64,000 bases of DNA from Eutreptiella sp. 'Long Island Sound 2002' (Eukaryota; Euglenozoa; Euglenophyceae; Eutreptiales; Eutreptiaceae), in contig OZ038388.1 in the NCBI GenBank assembly GCA_964036045.1, positions 37,980,433 through 38,044,432 on the forward strand, written 5' to 3'. The number at the start of each line of letters is the position of its first letter. Position 1 is the stretch's first letter. A model generated the notes under the pieces. That model had not been told where the DNA came from, searched no databases, and worked only from the letters and a program-made list of their open reading frames with translations. This document shows positions 52,099 to 63,229 of the stretch, piece by piece. Position numbers and translations under genes: made by a program.

Positions 52099-54726
52099 AT
52101 GAGGAAAAGAGTATCATGCTTGCTATTGGTGTTGCAAGCGCTGTACTGGGCAGCTGCAAGTGTCCAGAATGATTTGAATATCCCGGTTTTCTGGATCAAC
52201 CAAGATGGCGCCGACGCTCGACGATCGAGCATGAAACAATTCCTCCAGGGAACGACAAACACCCGCATCCCTGCTGTGGGGCGCAGTGACATCAAGGCTG
52301 TGCAAGGGCAGGTGCCTGGGTTCACCAACCGCACACTGTTGGGCAGCTGCTCCTCGGAGGGGTGTTGGAAGGAGCACCAGAAGGGCTTCGTGTCTGAAAC
52401 AGAGGCAGCCATCACCTACTCCCATTTGACTGCCGTGGCCACAGCATATGAGCAGGGGTGTGAGCTGGCTCTCATCATGGAGGACGACCTGCAGTTTAGC
52501 AACGCCAACAAAACATGGCCACACATAATGGCGGAAATACACGATTTGGCGGCAATGGCCCCAAGCGATTGGAAGGTTTTGCAGTTGATGGTCAGTAATG
52601 CTGCTGTGGTGCGGTGGCTCGGCGAAGTGGACGATCTGTTTGTGCCGTGGACATGGTACCATTATGCCGCCATGGTGTACCTCATCAATCGCCAGGGCCT
52701 TGCTGAGCTGATGCAGACCTTCTACCTCAAAGATATCGTCCTGCCTACCGCAGCACATCTCCGTGTGTTCACCCTCCCAACACGGCGCTTCGTTGCGGAT
52801 GAATTGCTGTTCCATCACACCAAGTCGTACACCAGCACCCGCTTTTTGTTCAACTTCGCCACCACGTCGTCCAGCTCGTCCCACCAAGACAAACGTATTG
52901 TGTCGCAGACCGTGTTGGCAAGTACGGAGTCCATCCTTCGGAATAGAATGCGCCCGCTGGTCCCCACACACCAGCAACACATTGGCACGGATGTCCTGGT
53001 GCTGACCGTCCTTCGATCAAGTCCCACGGAAGCCACGCCCGTTTTGACAGGGAACCTGCGGTACTTGGCCCATATTCCACAGGTGAGCTGGCTCTATCAC
53101 ATTGTCCTAGGACCTGCGGAGACAGAAAGTTCATGGGCCCCCACAATTGGACAAGCAAAGGCACTGGTGGGCGATCGCGTGCAGTTCGCCGTCACGCGTC
53201 TCGACACCCACCAACGGGACATCTCCGACTGGGCTCTATTCCATAAGGCCTCGCGGCTCTTCAGCCTGTACGAGTACGTCTTCCTTCTGGGGTCTGCAGT
53301 GGACGTCACGGGGTTTCCGGTCGGAGAGTTCTTCCACCGCCTCCGGCATGACCTGGGCACCGCCCCTGTGATCACCGGGGCTCCGCTCCACACGGACGGG
53401 GGTCGATGTCCGGTATCGGAGCCTGTGTACGACTCCGCGTGGTGGTTCGTGGACCATCCACAGCCAGCCTCCACGATGCTCACCGACTGGGCGCACCCGC
53501 ATCTGGCCGTTGTCAACGGCGAGTTCTTCACGTGGTTTTTGCAGCGGCTTTTCGCGGGGCCAAATGATGCGAACGTGCACAACGCCAGCGACGACACCGG
53601 ACCAGCCGCCCTGTGGTGCGGGGCAGCTCAGGATTTTGCCCCCGGAAACGTGTCGTGCGCGCTGATCCCTCTGCCCGCGGTCTGCAAGGCCCAGGGCAGC
53701 CCCTCCACCCACACGAGCAGCGCCACGGCGCACCGCAGGCTTACGGCGTACTACGCCCGCCGCTTTCCCCGGTGGTGGGAGCACAGCCGCCCCTTTCGGA
53801 TGGCCTTCAACGGCCCCCAGGGGCGCCGCCTGTCCCCGACAGACTGGAGGAGCCCGGTGCCCGGACTGTCCCACGCGCCCCGGGACCCCCTGCGGGTCTC
53901 CGTCATGATTGTCACCTTCGACCGCCCCGAGTTCCTGGGCCTAGCCCTCGACAACATCCTCCAACAGGACTACCCTGTCCATGAGGTCGTGATCGTGGAC
54001 GACAGCCCTGAGGCACTGCCCCGCGATTTGCCCCCGTTGGGCCTGGACCAAGTGAAGTACATCCACCTCCCAGCCCGAACGACCATTGGTGCAAAGCGCA
54101 ACGTCGCGTGCGCCGCGGCCACGGGGGACGTCTTGGTTCATTGGGACGATGACGATTATTTCCATTCGAGCCGGCTCCGGGTGCAGGTGGCTCCCCTCCA
54201 AGAGGGGCTCGCCAACGTCACGGTGCTCACCATGACCCACGTCCTCGTGCTGCCGAAGGCCGCGTTCTACACCGCCGTGCAGTTCGGCCCCCACTATGGC
54301 ACGTTGGCGTACCGCCGGTCGGTGTGGCAGGTGGGGGACCTGCAGTTCCACAACGTCAGCTTTGCGGAGGACGCCATGTTCCTGCTGCACGCCCTCGGGC
54401 AGTGCCACGCCGTGCTGACCCTCCCAAGCCCCGTGGCGGTCTACGCAAGGCACGGGGCCAACGCCCTGTCGTGGCCCGAGCACATCTACGCGGAGGAGGG
54501 GCCCATGGCGGGGTCGTCCCGGCCGCCGTGGTTCCCGGAGTCGGTCCTGGACCGCTATATGGCCGCAGCGGAGGTCCCCCCCCCCCCACATCCCTTTGCC
54601 CATGTTCCCGTGTCCCTGTTCGGCTTTCACAGGGATGTCCCACTTTACCCGTGTGGAAACCGGGGGGTTGAGGGCGGAGGCAGACATGCCACACGATGCC
54701 ACATCTCCATCCCCCCTCGAGCATGA
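52099..54726 (+). CDS. Secreted bifunctional glycosyltransferase (GT25-like plus GT2-like)
   Basis: An 875-codon intronless ORF. Residues 1-21 form a signal peptide (KRVSCLLLVLQALYWAAAS). Residues about 25-230 are GT25-like: PVFWINQDGADARR, ETEAAITYSHLTAVATAYEQG, and LALIMEDDLQF with the metal-binding EDD at 128-130. A middle region (about 300-560) looks like a second nucleotide-sugar-type domain (TDVLVLTVLRSS, YEYVFLLGSAVDVTGF) but is unassigned. Residues from 598 are a GT2 family A domain: VSVMIVTFDRPEFLGLALDNILQQDYP, EVVIVDDSP, TIGAKRNVACAAATGD and HWDDDDYF (Asp cluster 683-686). Several N-x-S/T sites fit a lumenal protein. It probably acts in ER or Golgi on glycoprotein or cell-surface glycans. 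High third-position GC supports real coding. The stop is TGA. Confidence 0.9.
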   Translation: MRKRVSCLLLVLQALYWAAASVQNDLNIPVFWINQDGADARRSSMKQFLQGTTNTRIPAVGRSDIKAVQGQVPGFTNRTLLGSCSSEGCWKEHQKGFVSETEAAITYSHLTAVATAYEQGCELALIMEDDLQFSNANKTWPHIMAEIHDLAAMAPSDWKVLQLMVSNAAVVRWLGEVDDLFVPWTWYHYAAMVYLINRQGLAELMQTFYLKDIVLPTAAHLRVFTLPTRRFVADELLFHHTKSYTSTRFLFNFATTSSSSSHQDKRIVSQTVLASTESILRNRMRPLVPTHQQHIGTDVLVLTVLRSSPTEATPVLTGNLRYLAHIPQVSWLYHIVLGPAETESSWAPTIGQAKALVGDRVQFAVTRLDTHQRDISDWALFHKASRLFSLYEYVFLLGSAVDVTGFPVGEFFHRLRHDLGTAPVITGAPLHTDGGRCPVSEPVYDSAWWFVDHPQPASTMLTDWAHPHLAVVNGEFFTWFLQRLFAGPNDANVHNASDDTGPAALWCGAAQDFAPGNVSCALIPLPAVCKAQGSPSTHTSSATAHRRLTAYYARRFPRWWEHSRPFRMAFNGPQGRRLSPTDWRSPVPGLSHAPRDPLRVSVMIVTFDRPEFLGLALDNILQQDYPVHEVVIVDDSPEALPRDLPPLGLDQVKYIHLPARTTIGAKRNVACAAATGDVLVHWDDDDYFHSSRLRVQVAPLQEGLANVTVLTMTHVLVLPKAAFYTAVQFGPHYGTLAYRRSVWQVGDLQFHNVSFAEDAMFLLHALGQCHAVLTLPSPVAVYARHGANALSWPEHIYAEEGPMAGSSRPPWFPESVLDRYMAAAEVPPPPHPFAHVPVSLFGFHRDVPLYPCGNRGVEGGGRHATRCHISIPPRA

Positions 54727-55577
54727 TGCCCGTAGAACAGGATGCCCCAGGGCCAGATATTTCTCCACGGGCACATTCTTGTGCGGGCATCCTGCTTCAG
54801 GGTCATGGCACATCCTTGTTTGGTTGTGTGCTCTCCGAGAGGGCTGCTTACACCCAGTGTAGCACATGTGCCTGTTGCATCTGCTGGCCAACAATGACAA
54901 GCTTAACATTCTGTTATTCCTACTCTCTGAAATGGGATGCTGTCCAGCTTTGTCATAGGACACTATAGCAGAGGGCCAGAGAGTTTCACCAAGTCACCAA
55001 GTGTCACACATCAGCAGTGTACTGTAGTTGTAAGCAGTCTGCCTGTGGTGTTGCTCGTCCAGTGCGCCCAACTGAGACGCCAATGCATGCTTCTTGGAAG
55101 GGGGGGGGGGATATGCACAGCGCTATACGCCTTCTCAGTCCACCCAGCCTGCCCACCCACTGTGCCGAGCATGCCCCAGGCACCCCTCAAGAGAGGGTCC
55201 CCAAAGAAGCCTTGTGGGGATCAGGGTTGCAATTGTGGCAGTGTGGCAGTTGTTGTGGTGGGGTTTTGGGGGGGCGGGAATGGTGGCCTCCTTTCCCCTT
55301 TCTGCCCCCTGCCTCCTCCCTGTCCCCAAGTGCTCCCTTGCTCTGAGTCATCCCACCTGCACAAGTCTCTGCCCTTCCTCCCTTTTCTTGCGACGCCGGT
55401 CAGTCGGTCGGTGGGTCCCACAAAAAAAATACCCTTTCACGTTCTGTTGAAAGGGTTGTTTTGCCTTGTATTCACTGTGCATAAAACCTGTGTCTTAGTG
55501 AAATTTTGATTCTTGACTGAGGTGACTTTCCGAGTTAGCCCAACCACCCGCCCAGGTTTGGGGCTTCGCACTGGCTG
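54727..55577. other. 3' flank of the glycosyltransferase gene; no gene seen
   Basis: Pro/Ser-rich chance frames only. A run of ten G lies at 55099-55108. Confidence 0.4.
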
Positions 55578-58500
55578 GGCCCGCCGGATTTAACCGGACT
55601 TGGGTTCGGCTGACCTACCGGCTCGGCGGACTTATCGGCTCAACGGACCTTCGGCCGGCCGATCGGCCGGACTTTCGGCCCGCCGACTCGGCCGGCCGAA
55701 GGTACGGTTTAATCTGCCCCCCCCCCCCCCCCTTGTACTATAGGCGGTCTGTGGCCACCGCAGGAGTCATCTTATTGAAGGGGCCACAGGCAAGGCGGTA
55801 CACACAGAAGGCGGTGCACACACAAGGCGGAACACACAAAAGGCGGTCTGTGGCCACCGCAGGAGTCTTGTTATTGAAGGGGCCACAGGCAAGGCGGTAC
55901 ACACAGAAGGCGGTGCACACACAAGGCGGAACACACAAAAGGCGGTCTGTGGCCACCGCAGGAGTCTTGTTATTGAAGGGGCCACAGGCAAGGCGGTACA
56001 CACAGAAGGCGGTGCACACACAAGGCGGAACACACAAAAGGCGGCCCCCCCCCCCCTTGTACTATAGGCGGTCTGTGGCCACCGCAGGAGTCATCTTATT
56101 GAAGGGGCCACAGGCAAGGCGGTACACACAGAAGGCGGTGCACACACAAGGCGGAACACACAAAAGGCGGTCTGTGGCCACCGCAGGAGTCTTGTTATTG
56201 AAGGGGCCACAGGCAAGGCGGTACACACAGAAGGCGGTGCACACACAAGGCGGAACACACAAAAGGCGGTCTGTGGCCACCGCAGGAGTCTTGTTATTGA
56301 AGGGGCCACAGGCAAGGCGGTACACACAGAAGGCGGTGCACACACAAGGCGGAACACACAAAAGGCGGTCTGTGGCCACCGCAGGAGTCTTGTTATTTAA
56401 GGGGCCACAGGCAAGGCGGTACACACAGAAGGCGGTGCACACACAAGGCGGTGCACACAAAAGGCGGTCTGTGGCCACCGCAGGAGTCATCTTATTGAAG
56501 GGGCCACAGGCAAGGCCGTACACACAGAAGGCGGTGCACACAACAGGCGGTCTGTGGCCACCGCAGGAGTCATGTTATGTAAGGGGCCACAGGCAAGGCG
56601 GTACACACAGAAGGCGGTGCACACACAAGGCGGAACACACAAAAGGCGGTCTATGGCCACCGCAGGAGTCATGTTATTGAAGGGGCCACAGGCAAGGCGG
56701 TACACACAGAAGGCGGTGCACACACAAGGCGGAACACACAAAAGGCGGTCTGTGGCCACCGCAGGAGTCATGTTATGTAAGGGGCCACAGGCAAGGCGGT
56801 ACACACAGAAGGCGGTGCACACACAAGGCGGAACACACAAAAGGCGGTCTGTGGCCACCGCAGGAGTCTTGTTATTTAAGGGGCCACAGGCAAGGCGGTA
56901 CACACAGAAGGCGGTGCACACACAAGGCGGTGCACACAAAAGGCGGTCTGTGGCCACCGCAGGAGTCATCTTATTGAAGGGGCCACAGGCAAGGCCGTAC
57001 ACACAGAAGGCGGTGCACACAACAGGCGGTCTGTGGCCACCGCAGGAGTCATGTTATGTAAGGGGCCACAGGCAAGGCGGTACACACAGAAGGCGGTGCA
57101 CACACAAGGCGGAACACACAAAAGGCGGTCTGTGGCCACCGCAGGAGTCATGTTATTGAAGGGGCCACAGGCAAGGCGGTACACACAGAAGGCGGTGCAC
57201 ACACAAGGCGGAACACACAAAAGGCGGTCTGTGGCCACCGCAGGAGTCTTGTTATTTAAGGGGCCACAGGCAAGGCGGTTCACACAGAAGGCGGTGCACA
57301 CACAAGGCGGTGCACACAAAAGGTGTTGTGTGGCCACCGCAGGAGTCATCTTATTGAAAGGGCCACAGGCAAGGCCGTACACACAGAAGGCGGTGCACAC
57401 ACAAGGCGGTCCGTGGCCACCGCAGGAGTCATGTTATTGAAGGGGCCACAGGCAAGGCGGTACACACAGAAGGCGGTGCACACACAAGGCGGAACACACA
57501 AAAGGCGGTCTGTGGCCACCGCAGGAGTCTTGTTATTTAAGGGGCCACAGGCAAGGCGGTACACACAGAAGGCGGTGCACACACAAGGCGGAACACACAA
57601 AAGGCGGTATGTGGCCACCGCAGGAGTCTTGTTATTTAAGGGGCCACAGGCAAGGCGGTTCACACAGAAGGCGGTGCACACACAAGGCGGTGCACACAAA
57701 AGGCGGTCTGTGGCCACCGCAGGAGTCATCTTATTGAAAGGGCCACAGGCAAGGCCGTACACACAGAAGGCGGTGCACACACAAGGCGGTCCGTGGCCAC
57801 CGCAGGAGTCATGTTATTGAAGGGGCCACAGGCAAGGCGGTACACACAGAAGGCGGTGCACACACAAGGCGGAACACACAAAAGGCGGTCTGTGGCCACC
57901 GCAGGAGTCTTGTTATTTAAGGGGCCACAGGCAAGGCGGTTCACACAGAAGGCGGTGCACACACAAGGCGGTGCACACAAAAGGCGGTCTGTGGCCACCG
58001 CAGGAGTCATCTTATTGAAAGGGCCACAGGCAAGGCCGTACACACAGAAGGCGGTGCACACACAAGGCGGTCCGTGGCCACCGCAGGAGTCATGTTATTG
58101 AAGGGGCCACAGGCAAGGCGGTACACACAGAAGGCGGTGCACACACAAGGCGGAACACACAAAAGGCGGTCTGTGGCCACCGCAGGAGTCTTGTTATTTA
58201 AGGGGCCACAGGCAAGGCGGTACACACAGAAGGCGGTGCACACACAAGGCGGAACACACAAAAGGCGGTCTGTGGCCACCGCAGGAGTCATCTTATTGAA
58301 GGGGCCACAGGCAAGGCGGTACACACAGAAGGCGGTGCACACAACACGCGGTCTGTTGCCACCGCAGGAGTCATGTTATTGAAGGGGCCACAGGCAAGGC
58401 GGTACACACAGAAGGCGGTTCACACACAAGGCGGAACACACAAAAGGCGGTCTGTGGCCAACGCAGGAGTCTTGTTATTAATGTAGGGGGGGGGGGGGGG

Positions 58501-58706
58501 GGTTGTTAGTATATGGGGGTATTACTACAACGGGGGGTGACGGATTAAACCGGACTTTCGGCCGGCCGAAGGTCCGGCCGGACTTCCGGCCATTTTTTCG
58601 GCCGAGACAAGGGGGGGGTGACGGATTAAACCGTACTAGCCGAGCCGATAGGTCCGCCGAGCCAATAAGTCTGCCGAACCCCACGTCCGGTTTAATCCGG
58701 TGAGCT
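55578..58706. mobile_element. MULE-like inverted-repeat element filled with a minisatellite
   Basis: The left (55584-55720) and right (58530-58700) ends are imperfect inverted repeats rich in CGGCCGGCCGAA, both starting from the outer end with CCGGATT(T/A)AACCGGAC. CACTGGCTG flanks both sides (55569-55577 and 58707-58715), a 9-bp target duplication as made by Mutator-like transposases. The inside has no transposase: poly-C, a tandem array and a G-run. The long inverted repeats, 9-bp duplication and foreign interior fit a non-autonomous Mutator-like element. Confidence 0.65.
55743..58480. repeat. 99-bp minisatellite array (about 28 units)
   Basis: The unit ggcggtctgtggccaccg...ggaacacacaaaa is 99 bp; shorter variants (about 83 bp, missing one submotif) recur at 56463-56545 and later. 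Each unit is itself built from aaggcggtacacacag-type 16- to 18-mers. The block of poly-C plus ttgtactatag at 55718-55742 is repeated at 56044-56067, so the first 325 bp were duplicated as a whole. A 33-residue translated repeat (GPQARRYTQKAVHTQGG) is open in many units but shifts frame at the 83-bp units. Confidence 0.95.
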
Positions 58707-59935
58707 CACTGGCTGTATTTGACAACTCTGGCTACTCTGGCCGCCGAAAGTTGTTTGCTGTTGCAGGAATTTCATTGAATTGGTGCCTATGTCTTTGCAA
58801 AACATCTCGTGAGTCTGTCAATGCTCGGAAGATGCAATTCCCAGTTGCAGGGCACACCAACAATACCATGGGGACAATGATCAGCGCTGCAGTGATGGCC
58901 AACACTTGGTGACTTTGAAGGCTCTTGCCCTCTGGTGCAATTTCCATGTCAGACCACCCTCCAAACTCCACGTTCTTCGAATGACCAATTGTGGAGGTCG
59001 TCAGCGCTGGCACGGGGGTGGACAGCACAAGGGGAAGATGCTGCGATCAGGGGAATAGACATTCCACGGTCACTGCCCCTCCCCCCCCCCCCCCGCACAT
59101 GCGTCAGTTACCATTGATCCCCATGTGTCAGTTCTTCCAAGTAAGTCGTCAGTATTGGTCCGTCTTTTATGTGTTAGAGATTCAACCAGGTCTGGCTTGG
59201 AGAATGAAGGTGCACACTTGTCAGACTGTGGAGTGCAGTATCTCAATTTGCAAAGTTGCTGCATCTGTGTTTGTTTCTCTTTGTGTTTCTATCCATCATC
59301 TCTTTCTTCCAATTTTTGAGCCCCCCCCCCGTCCCCAACAGCGAGCACCGAAAACAATGCACCATTTGCTGTCCACAAGTTGGAGGCATGCCTCCAAAAC
59401 ATAAGTGCATTAATCTAGAAGTACCACCTGGCAAACTTACTCCACCTTTACCCCCCAACAATCCAACACTTCCACACCCACAAGGGAGCAGTCTTAGCTC
59501 ACGTGTGAATCTACAAGGAGGGAACCAAACCAAAATCAAGGAATGCTGACCACACACACCATGCATTGGATCCCCACCCCAACTAGCCACTGATCAGGAG
59601 TGTATGCCTGGGGCCATCGGAAAAGACCCAGAGCACTGGAGGACATGTGGTTGGGCAGAACCGCCACCGCGGGCAGGTGACCCCAGCAGCCTCCTAGCTC
59701 TGATAAGTCGCCTTTGGCAGGGCCCTGGCAAGCTGTCTGACAGAGGAGAGGTCAGCACCAAATGGGGCACACATTCCTTGGCAACAGAGGCCCAGGCCAT
59801 GGGCCACCCCGAGCAAGGGTGTAAGGGCACAGGGGAGGGGGCCAACTGCCTACCCAGCCCACAGCTTGTCAATGCTGGTGGCATTCCCATCGCCTTGTCC
59901 TACATACGCCACAGGCCATCCAAGCCAGGCCAAAG
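58707..59935. other. Intergenic, no gene supported
   Basis: Short chance frames only; C-runs at 59079-59094 and 59322-59331. Confidence 0.4.
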
Positions 59936-60919
59936 ATGCCCGCTCCGGCCGGATCAGGAACCCATGATGAGTTGTGGCAGGCGGCCATGGCCAGCGCAAG
60001 GCCCGATGGCCCAGGCCAGTGCAAGTTGGATAGCAGCCAATGGGCACAGGTGAGGGCGCTCAACATGCACCGGAGCCTTGTGCTGCATGCCACCCCAAGC
60101 CCCAGTCCCACACCCCACCTCAGCCCCAGCAGCAGCCTGAGCCTCAGCCCACAACGGACTCCAGGGCCCAGCCCCACTCCCAGTCCCAGTCCCAGTCCCA
60201 GTCCCAGTCCTAAGCCCCCCCGCCCTACCCCAAGCCGCCCCAGCCCTCCACACCCCAGCCCCAGTCTGCAGCCCAATGTCAGCCCCCAGCAGCAGCAGGC
60301 TGCCCCAGGCCAATTCTTATCCCAACATGCATTTGATTTCAATACTATGGCACCAATTTTGCTTCACAAGAACCTTGATGTCAATGCCCTCTGGCCCCGG
60401 CAAGTCAGCAAATCGCGGCGCAGCTTCGAGACCCAGCAGTATTCGCAGTATGGCAGTTGTGGCCAGTATGGCGGGCAGTATGGCCAGTACGCCGGGCAGT
60501 ATGACCAGTATGGTGGCTGTGGCCAGTATGATTCCCCCAGCCCATCCCTATCCCCCAGCGAATCCCCACAGTCATCCCCCAGCCCATCCCCCAGCGTGTC
60601 CCAATCCCCCAGCCCATCCCCCAGCGAGTCCCCATCCCCCAGCGAGTCCCCCAGTGAGTCCCCCTCCCCCAGCGCGTCCCCATCCCCCAGCGAGTCCCCC
60701 AGTCAGTCCCCCAGCGAGTCCCCTAGCGAGTCCCCCAGCCCATCGCCCAGCCCGTCGCCCAGCTCATCACCATCACCAGCCTCATCACCATCATCATCAC
60801 TCAGCCCATCGCCCGGCCAATCTCCCGGCCCATCCCCCAGCCCATTGCCCAGCCCAATTCCCTCACAGACGCTGACACCAACGTTTACCAGCACAGGTGA
60901 ACACCTCTGCCACTGCTGA
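59936..60919 (+). CDS. Ser-Pro-rich protein (hydroxyproline-rich glycoprotein-like)
   Basis: The 327-codon ORF has two SP blocks (about residues 55-115 and 200-310; SPSPSPSPSPKPPRPTP, SESPSPSESPSESPSPS) separated by a non-repetitive stretch (FDFNTMAPILLHKNLDVNALWPR) and a Gln-Tyr-Gly block (QYGGQYGQYAGQYDQYGG). Regular Ser-Pro repeats are the hallmark of algal and plant extensin-type wall glycoproteins, where Pro is hydroxylated and arabinosylated. No signal peptide is visible at this start, so the true 5' exon may be missing, and the end at TGA overlaps a possible splice site (cagcacaggtgaac). It could also be a low-complexity chance frame. Confidence 0.45.
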   Translation: MPAPAGSGTHDELWQAAMASARPDGPGQCKLDSSQWAQVRALNMHRSLVLHATPSPSPTPHLSPSSSLSLSPQRTPGPSPTPSPSPSPSPSPKPPRPTPSRPSPPHPSPSLQPNVSPQQQQAAPGQFLSQHAFDFNTMAPILLHKNLDVNALWPRQVSKSRRSFETQQYSQYGSCGQYGGQYGQYAGQYDQYGGCGQYDSPSPSLSPSESPQSSPSPSPSVSQSPSPSPSESPSPSESPSESPSPSASPSPSESPSQSPSESPSESPSPSPSPSPSSSPSPASSPSSSLSPSPGQSPGPSPSPLPSPIPSQTLTPTFTSTGEHLCHC

Positions 60920-61104
60920 TTGCTGAGCCTCTCTATATGTATGCATGGCATGATGCCTTGGCCGATGGAGTGTGGCACGCAACAGGAATGGAAAACAGCT
61001 GAGGGAGGGACACCGCAGGGGGGGCAATACAACACACAAGAGACAGGATGCATTGTGTAGGACCAAGCTGGTTGATCTCTAGAGATGATGTCAATACGGA
61101 TGTT

Positions 61105-61760
61105 CCCCTCCCTCTTGTATAAGCTACGCCCTTGTCCAAGCTACAGTAGGGACCGTATGAAGTTGGTACCTTATTTTAATTCGGCACTTGAACCCAGCCC
61201 ATTTCTGAGTCCTCTTCTTCAAGTGATGATTCTAGTGACCCCGATGATGCTCCCACTGAATTTGTTTGGGCTAAGGCTGCCCGAGGGGTGTGGGGAATGG
61301 CCCATGTCTTTGATGGGAAGTTGTATTTTACAAGAGACCACATGCAACGCAATTTCATTCCCAAGAATTTGAAGTTGCCCGAGCCAAAACCAGCCCCCAA
61401 ACCTCGGCCAAAGGCATCTTCAAAGGCATCTTCAAGTGGTGAGCATGTGCAGTTGTTCCGCATGTTGTATGATCGCAAGAAGGGTTTCCAATCCGAACAT
61501 TTGTAGGCTTCTCGTGCTTCATTGCTTGTGAGAACATGGGTGTGAACCTGAAAATTCATGTCTCAAACACTTTCTTGTGTTTCAATGCCTTTGGGAACAT
61601 GGGTGGAGGTTAAGGTGCACTCATACCATGCACTCACTCACGTGTGTGTCGGTAGTTGCATGTGTCACGCGCAAGCCACGCCCGTGTCCAAGCTACAGTA
61701 GGCGTTAGGACTATTAATTTGGGACTTTGGCGTAGCTTATACAAGGGGGGGGGGGTAAGG
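61105..61760. mobile_element. 0.65-kb inverted-repeat element carrying a coding fragment
   Basis: The left end cctcccTCTTGTATAAGCTACGCC (61108-61130) is matched in inverse by GGCGTAGCTTATACAAGgggg (61729-61748). The phrase acgccc(t/g)tgtccaagctacagtagg is also present next to both ends in direct orientation (about 61127 and 61679). This looks like a MITE-sized element. No target duplication was identified with confidence. Confidence 0.5.
61194..61506 (+). pseudogene. Coding fragment, acidic Ser-rich then basic (exon-like)
   Basis: One frame reads PISESSSSSDDSSDPDDAPTE, then EFVWAKAARGVWGMAHVFDG, KLYFTRDHMQRNFIPKNLK, and a Pro/Lys/Ser-rich linker before EHVQLFRMLYDRKKGFQSEHL and TAG at 61504. 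The order and amino-acid use look genuine, but there is no ATG; an acceptor-like acttgaacccag precedes it. It may be a captured exon or the end of a decayed element gene. Confidence 0.4.
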
Positions 61761-62500
61761 GCCTGCCTTGAATGGAGTTGCACCATGGAGAGTGCACCTG
61801 AGAGCAAAGAGGTTGAGGGTGTGCTTCGGGGGGCGCCTGCACTGTGTGCTGGCAAGCTACAGGGTGACGAGTCCGTGCGTTGGCTGAAACCTTGAACCGT
61901 TGTGAGACGCTTGAGAGACCCTGTGGGACCCTTGTGAGACACTTGTGAGACCCTGTGGGACCCTTGTCAGACCCTTTGAGACAGTGCAGTGCACCGTGCC
62001 AACGTACAATGAGGCAAAACAATCTGACCTACTGCCAAGGAGAAGAAAACTTTTTCATGAGTGCGAGGAGAAGACAACTTTTCAGAAGTCTATCAAAATG
62101 CTCTATAGCCATGAGAATAGGGTCTAGGACTGTCTACCCAGCACCCAGCAAGGGTCCCACAGGGTTCAGCAGGCTTCAGTCATGGTCCAGGTGGTTAACC
62201 AGCCTACTGAGCGCAGTTGGACCCCAGATTGGGCAAGACGCCGTGATGGCCCCAAGCCCACACCCCTGCTAGCTGAGAAAACCATTGCTACACATGTGCT
62301 GCTGTGCTGTGTCCACTGGTTGTCTGCAACTCCTACCATGACCTGCTTGGATTTTAGCCCCCCCCCCAAAAAACACACACACACACACACCGATCTGGCC
62401 TCCCAAGCCTGTTGATGTGCATGCAGATCCTTCCCTTTTCCCAAGCCAATTGAGATTGAATCCTGTGGCATTGCTCAGTCACAGTCACATTTTGTAGGTG
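61761..62500. other. Intergenic with short tandem repeat
   Basis: At 61905-61985 a roughly 32-bp phrase (gagaccctgtgggacccttgt) is repeated two to three times. A CA-run of 18 bp lies at 62371-62390. No gene is supported. Confidence 0.5.
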
Positions 62501-62517
62501 CGAGTGCAAAATCACGT

Positions 62518-63064
62518 TGAAGAGAGGTTGTTAGATCAAGCGCAGGCGCGAGCGTCGTATACCCCCCTTTTTTGGGGTCGTTCGCATAGCATACCCCAAT
62601 GTATGGTTTCTGACGTCTATACCCTTGTAAAATCATCATCCGCCCAATACCCAAATCAGGTGGAAAAAAACGTACATACAGCATAAAATATGCTTTACAC
62701 ACCTTGGATGGTCATTTTAGGTGATCACAATATCAAAAAAATAAGTTTCGGAAACTTCGATTTTTGAGCTGCCCAGAGTAAAAAACTGCATAAGCACGTT
62801 GTGTACCAATCCATTGGGAGACTCCCGCCCCTTGCACCACATACCCAAAAAGGGTGAAAAACAAATAAATACGGCCTAAAACATGCACTGCATACCTTGG
62901 ATGGTCATTTTAGGTGATCACGGTATCAAAAAAATAAGTCCCCTCGAAGAGAGGTTGTTAGATCAACCGCAGGCGCGAGCGCCGTATACCCCCCTTTTTT
63001 GGGGTCATTCGCGTAGCATACCCCAAGGCATGATATTTGATGTCCAACCCCTTGTAAAATCATT
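62518..63064. repeat. Duplicated block of the right-edge repeat family
   Basis: gaagagaggttgttagatcaa...ccccccttttttggggtc occurs at 62518-62610 and 62945-63037; the phrase accttggatggtcattttaggtgatcac recurs at 62700, 62897 and 63717. The block ccccttttttgggg is itself a hairpin. Confidence 0.8.
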
Positions 63065-63229
63065 ATTTTGCCCAATAAGACCATCCCCCAATGGATTTTT
63101 TGATTCCGAGGCCTCTATCCCCTAAAACTGGATATCACTTTTTTGGGGGGGGGTGGAGGTGGGGGGGGGGGTCAAAAGTTTTCGCTCAACAGGCTTCAAG
63201 CAGTGGGGAAGCTTACATCCACCACATCA

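Noticed and set aside
53941-54963. 340-codon minus-strand ORF over the end of the glycosyltransferase gene
   Set aside because: Antisense of a high-GC third-position coding region; His/Arg/Gly-rich composition is the usual shadow pattern.
55733-58382. 33-residue repeat proteins read from the 99-bp minisatellite
   Set aside because: Frame is lost at each 83-bp unit, both strands are open, and neither strand shows coding bias. The regularity follows from 99 being divisible by three.
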